A stretch of DNA of 43,651 nucleotides from JOPF133 sp052144935. GTDB taxonomy: Bacteria > Acidobacteriota > Terriglobia > Bryobacterales > Bryobacteraceae. The notes under the pieces are model-generated. The model was not told the DNA's origin, did not search any database, and was given only the letters and a program-made list of their open reading frames with translations. The DNA is taken from contig JBKQPR010000318.1 in NCBI GenBank assembly GCA_052144935.1, positions 1 through 43,651 on the forward strand. The letters are read 5' to 3'. Below, piece after piece: positions 40,545-43,651 of the stretch. The translations under genes were made by a program, and so were the position numbers. How positions within the stretch are numbered: position 1 is the first letter of the stretch; every line of letters begins with the position of its first letter.

Positions 40545-42146
40545 TTAGGCAGCCTCCTCAAGCTGGTTCAGTTGCTGCAGGCTGATACGTGCGGTTGTCT
40601 GGATGCTGAGCAGGATAGTGCGCCCTTGGGCGGTGACCTGGTAGCGATGCGTTCGTGGCACTTTCTGGATTAGACCGTGGGACCGCAGGAGCCGCAATTT
40701 GCGGCTGATGGCGGCGGAGCGGCGGCGCCATTCGCTGAGCGTCGAGGCCGGGGGGCCGTAAAGTAACACCTGTAGATCCCGGTTGCGCATCCCGTTCAAG
40801 AAGAAATTCCCGTGATTAATGGCGTCCAGCAGCGCGTAGTCCGCTCCCCAAGGATGCAGGGCCCGCACCCGCCGTCCTTTCCATTGGGTAGGCCGCTGGA
40901 TAGTGGCCGTCAATTGCTCCATCGTGCGGCTATCATCCACCCGTGCCAGCGCGTCCAACAGGCGGTTATTGGCAGCCTGCGAAATTTCCGTCCGCCGGTA
41001 CACATCGGCGATGCCTTTGCGTAGGGGCCGCCATTGCAGGTCCTCTTCCGGTCCCCCTTGTTTGGGCCGGTAGGCCTTCAAATCCCGTGGGTGGTTGAGG
41101 GTGGTTTCGGCCCCCCGCAGCACGCTGCCGAACTCACTGTAAGCCTTGTCGTAGAACTTGGACGAATTCCCGTTCATGTAGAACTTGACCCGATCCCCTT
41201 CCTGCCGCCGCTTCAGGTCGATCTGCAGTTCGCCTTCAAAGGTCCCCGGCACGGCCCCCGACTGGTTGACCCGCTTGCCCAGGAACCGCATCACGTCGGC
41301 GCTGTGAAAACTCAGCATCCCATGCTGGACCAGCCGCGGCATCAGCCGCCGCAAATACTCCGCTCTACGGAACACGACGTCGGTGGCCCACTCGCTCTGC
41401 TCACACGTCCAGTAGTAATCCATCGGATACTTCGCAAAAATCGATTCGTGCAGCGGGTTCAACTGCCGGGCTAGTCCCCCCAGCAACTCTGCCCAGGGGG
41501 TCCGCACCTGCTCGTCCAGCAGTTGTTGGGCGCGAGCATAGTCCTCGATCCACACGAAACAATTGTCGGCTTGCCGGAATGCCAGCTTCTCCTGGCGCAT
41601 CTGATGAGCCAGCCATTCCCTACCGTTCATTCCCACCCGGATGCGGGACGGAAACCAAGTCTGTATGCGCGCGTACATCCAGCCTGCCTGGGGGTGGATC
41701 TGATACAGATACTGCACGTGACAGGGACGCTTGCGCCGCACGATGAAGGTCCCCCGATGCTCGAAGCTGGGATGCATCTCCGTGCTGCCGAGGAGGCATA
41801 CGAAGCCTTCTTGAATCCCGCGCTCTCGGGCGATCTGGCGCGCTTCCGCGTCCTTATCTATCTCGGGTGAGGACAGGTAGCGCACGGGCAATCCGGCCTT
41901 GCGGACGGTCTCCGCAACAGCCTTTTTGATCCGCCCGCTCACCCCTTTGACGTACTTGGCGTAATCCATAAACTTGATGTCGTTATGCAACCGATACTGT
42001 TCCATCGCGGTAGCCCGCAGGACTTGTAACTCCGGGACCCATTGGCAGTAATCCAACCCCTGCAGGGCGCCGGTGAATACCAGCCGGTCGAAACCGCTCA
42101 CCCAACCCTGAATCTCTTCTCGGTGCTTTGCGATAAACTCTTGCAT
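40545..42146 (-). CDS. Unrecognised large protein with C-terminal winged-helix-like region
   Basis: The product is 533 residues. The ATG at 42146 has AGGAG at good spacing; a longer frame to 42197 is rejected. The N-terminal part (MQEFIAKHREEIQGWVSGFDRLVFTGAL) and the central part with YWTCEQSEWATDVVFR and VKFYMNGNSSKFYDKAY are not of a family I can name. The C-terminus (about 450-525, SEWRRRSAAISRKLRLLRSHG and KVPRTHRYQVTAQG) has the pattern of a MarR-type winged helix with a Y-x-V-T-x-x-G wing. I have a sense that similar proteins occur in several copies in soil bacteria, as mobile or defence genes do, but cannot test this. No terminal inverted repeats were found. Confidence 0.65.
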   Translation of the reverse strand: MQEFIAKHREEIQGWVSGFDRLVFTGALQGLDYCQWVPELQVLRATAMEQYRLHNDIKFMDYAKYVKGVSGRIKKAVAETVRKAGLPVRYLSSPEIDKDAEARQIARERGIQEGFVCLLGSTEMHPSFEHRGTFIVRRKRPCHVQYLYQIHPQAGWMYARIQTWFPSRIRVGMNGREWLAHQMRQEKLAFRQADNCFVWIEDYARAQQLLDEQVRTPWAELLGGLARQLNPLHESIFAKYPMDYYWTCEQSEWATDVVFRRAEYLRRLMPRLVQHGMLSFHSADVMRFLGKRVNQSGAVPGTFEGELQIDLKRRQEGDRVKFYMNGNSSKFYDKAYSEFGSVLRGAETTLNHPRDLKAYRPKQGGPEEDLQWRPLRKGIADVYRRTEISQAANNRLLDALARVDDSRTMEQLTATIQRPTQWKGRRVRALHPWGADYALLDAINHGNFFLNGMRNRDLQVLLYGPPASTLSEWRRRSAAISRKLRLLRSHGLIQKVPRTHRYQVTAQGRTILLSIQTTARISLQQLNQLEEAA

Positions 42147-42515
42147 GGCGTTTCTCCTGTTGTGGTCCTTGTCGTGGAATGGTTGACCCACTGACACCGT
42201 ACAACAATCAGGAGAACGCCCGCCTTTGCTCTACAGACAATTTTGCGGCGCAGCCGCGCTGTGCTGTTGCCCGTGAACCACTCCCCTGAAGACAGGCCTG
42301 ATGCGGTGGGGCAGGCGATTCACCTGCCCTCAGCGGACCTGGGCAGGCGACTCGCCTGCTCCACCACCTCACTGCGTCAGGCTCGTATTCATCCGGTTTG
42401 GTGGGCCGCAGGCCCATGGGCACTCCCTTACGGTCGTGGCTCCGATCGGAGCCGGGCCCGGAGGGCACCCGTCTACCGATTGACTTCGGCGTTCGGCTCG
42501 GATAGTCTTCCACGC
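42147..42515. other. Intergenic region with GGCAGGCGA palindromes
   Basis: Two small hairpins of the form GGCAGGCGA...CGCCTGC/TCACCTGCC lie at 42310-42328 and about 42341-42360. This is a simple dispersed palindromic repeat. No gene is supported here. Confidence 0.55.
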
Positions 42516-42695
42516 ATGAAGCAACGGGTCACGATGGAAGATCTGGACTGGCTGGAGCGCCAAGGTTTCTGGGTGGATCCCAATCCTGTGGTATTGCCGG
42601 ACGGGCGGCGCTTTTACGGCGTTGACGGCGTGCCTTGCCCGGAAGAACAGATCGTCCGCCACCTTACCGAAGGTGCCAGCCTGGACGACGCCTGA
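42516..42695 (+). CDS. Small hypothetical protein
   Basis: The product is 59 residues (MKQRVTMEDLDWLERQGFWV, then VVLPDGRRFYGVDGVPCPEE). It is compact, acidic and lacks a signal peptide. No clear ribosome-binding site precedes 42516; the ATG at 42534 (MEDLDWLERQ) is an alternative. Codon usage and composition look coding. No family is recognised. It lies 28 bp before the transporter pseudogene. Confidence 0.45.
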   Translation: MKQRVTMEDLDWLERQGFWVDPNPVVLPDGRRFYGVDGVPCPEEQIVRHLTEGASLDDA

Positions 42696-42723
42696 GGGCG
42701 CGACGTCGGGTCTGGTGATCGCC

Positions 42724-43549
42724 ATGGATCGTCTGAGACTCTCGCCTTCCTGGGCGCGAATCGTAGTTCTCCGGTGCGCTGCGGTACTCTGGCCGGCTTT
42801 GCTCATCGCCGGAGGCCTCATGCCGGCCGCCTCGGCGCAGGTGCCCGATACGGGCAGTCCTCCGGCGCCGATTGCGACGGATCGGCCCGCCGTCACGGAC
42901 TCCAGCGCGGTCGTTCCGAGCGGAGTGTTCCAAGCCGAAAACGGCGTGCTCGATACGGACAATCAAGGAAACCGCACCTTGGATTTCTCCGAGACGCTGA
43001 TTCGATTCGGAATTGCTTCGGGCACGGAGCTGCGTTTCACGGCTCCCGATTATTACCAGGATTCCATGACTTCAGCCGGACCGCGATCGGGTTTTGGCGA
43101 TCTCGCGGCCGGCATCAAACAGCAACTTTGCAGCGTATCGGGCGGTTTCGAAGGCGGCGGTCGTCTCACTCAGCTTCCCGACCGGGGCGGCGGGCATCTT
43201 CAGCCATGGCTACGATCCTTCCTTCCAACTGCCCTGGTCGCACCCGCTGTCTTCTAACTGGACCGCGGCAGGCATGCTGTCGATCTATGTGCCGACCGTG
43301 AACGGCTCCCACATGGCAGTCGGCGAGTCCACCTTTCTGGTGGACCGGCAGTTGACCAAGGCCTGGGACGCGTTTGCCGAATACGCAGGCGATTTTCCGC
43401 AAGCCGGAGGACCGCGCCACCTTCTGCATTTCGGAACGGCTTATAAGATTGCGCCGCAGCAGCAACTCGATCTGCATGTGGGAGTCGGGCTTTCCGCGGC
43501 CGCCGTGGATCGTTTTGTCGGAATCGGCTTCGGCGCTCGCCAGAAGTGA
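42724..43549 (+). pseudogene. Outer-membrane transporter-type protein, frameshifted
   Basis: The first part has a signal peptide and reads IATDRPAVTDSSAVVPSGVF, then FSETLIRFGIASGTELRFTA and SGFGDLAAGIKQQL. The second part, one frame over, reads VVSLSFPTGAAGIFSHGYDP, then WDAFAEYAGDFPQAGGPRHL and LHFGTAYKIAPQQQLDLHVG up to a TGA at 43547. This is the transporter/MetA-pathway phenol-degradation-like outer-membrane beta-barrel family. A single-base gain near 43158 joins the two halves. The family is well covered on both sides, so the lesion is recent or an error. Confidence 0.75.
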
Positions 43550-43651
43550 CCCGCCTGTGCTTTCTAAGAATGACCCATTGGGCCGTTAGAGCCTTTTGCG
43601 AGTGGCCCATATCCAGGGCTAAAGATCTGTCCGGGGAGGCTACGCGGTGAG

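Overview
The window reads as the chromosome of an Acidobacteriota soil bacterium of the Solibacter/Bryobacter type. It is GC-rich. It carries a secreted protein with the Solibacter-type C-terminal domain (TIGR03437), a VWFA-related protein of the acidobacterial family, a DUF1501 protein, a PEP-CTERM-like surface protein and many secreted carbohydrate or peptide hydrolases. This placement comes from protein families recognised by eye, not from a search.

Layout. (1) Positions 1-5654 are the end of an integrated mobile element. It has a chain of overlapping tiny genes led by a MobC-like protein, an iteron-like and inverted-repeat block, a PrimPol/SF3-helicase replication protein, a SpoVG-like protein, an excisionase-like protein and a second DNA-binding protein. 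The element stops exactly at a displaced 3' half of a tRNA-Leu gene, so the intact tRNA and probably the integrase lie to the left of the window. (2) Positions 5655-14907 hold an unusual surface or modification neighbourhood: a PhyH-type oxygenase, a DUF1501 protein, a four-gene operon (tail-collar protein, TIR/DUF4062-like protein, GNAT, fused Asp/Asn hydroxylase-sulfotransferase), two tandem collagen-like secreted proteins and a PEP-CTERM-like protein. (3) Positions 15000-17845 hold two toxin-antitoxin modules whose toxins are both frameshifted. They are bracketed by a lysylphosphatidylglycerol-synthase-like membrane protein gene and a decayed copy of its 3' end. (4) Positions 18594-20700 encode sulfur and peroxide handling (MBL-rhodanese protein and 1-Cys peroxiredoxin). 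(5) Positions 20730-23860 contain an M16 peptidase remnant, a 24-bp tandem repeat, two unrecognised genes and a transposase remnant. (6) Positions 24283-37341 encode secreted hydrolases (CE1 esterase, D-aminoacylase-like amidohydrolase, GH5-like protein, beta-propeller protein), two tandem PPK2 kinases and a dead HigBA module, with several dispersed palindromic repeats. (7) Positions 38009-43651 contain a VWFA-related secreted protein, two perfect parS sites, a large unrecognised HTH protein and a frameshifted outer-membrane transporter gene.

Two candidates stand out. The first is the tail-collar/hydroxylase/sulfotransferase/collagen neighbourhood, which could be a system that builds and chemically decorates surface fibres; this functional link is inference. 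The second is the parS pair, which suggests the window lies in the ParB-loaded, origin-proximal part of the chromosome. Many genes here are broken by frameshifts or stops, so this stretch has either accumulated decaying accessory DNA or carries some assembly errors; in-frame stop substitutions in HigBA favour real decay.
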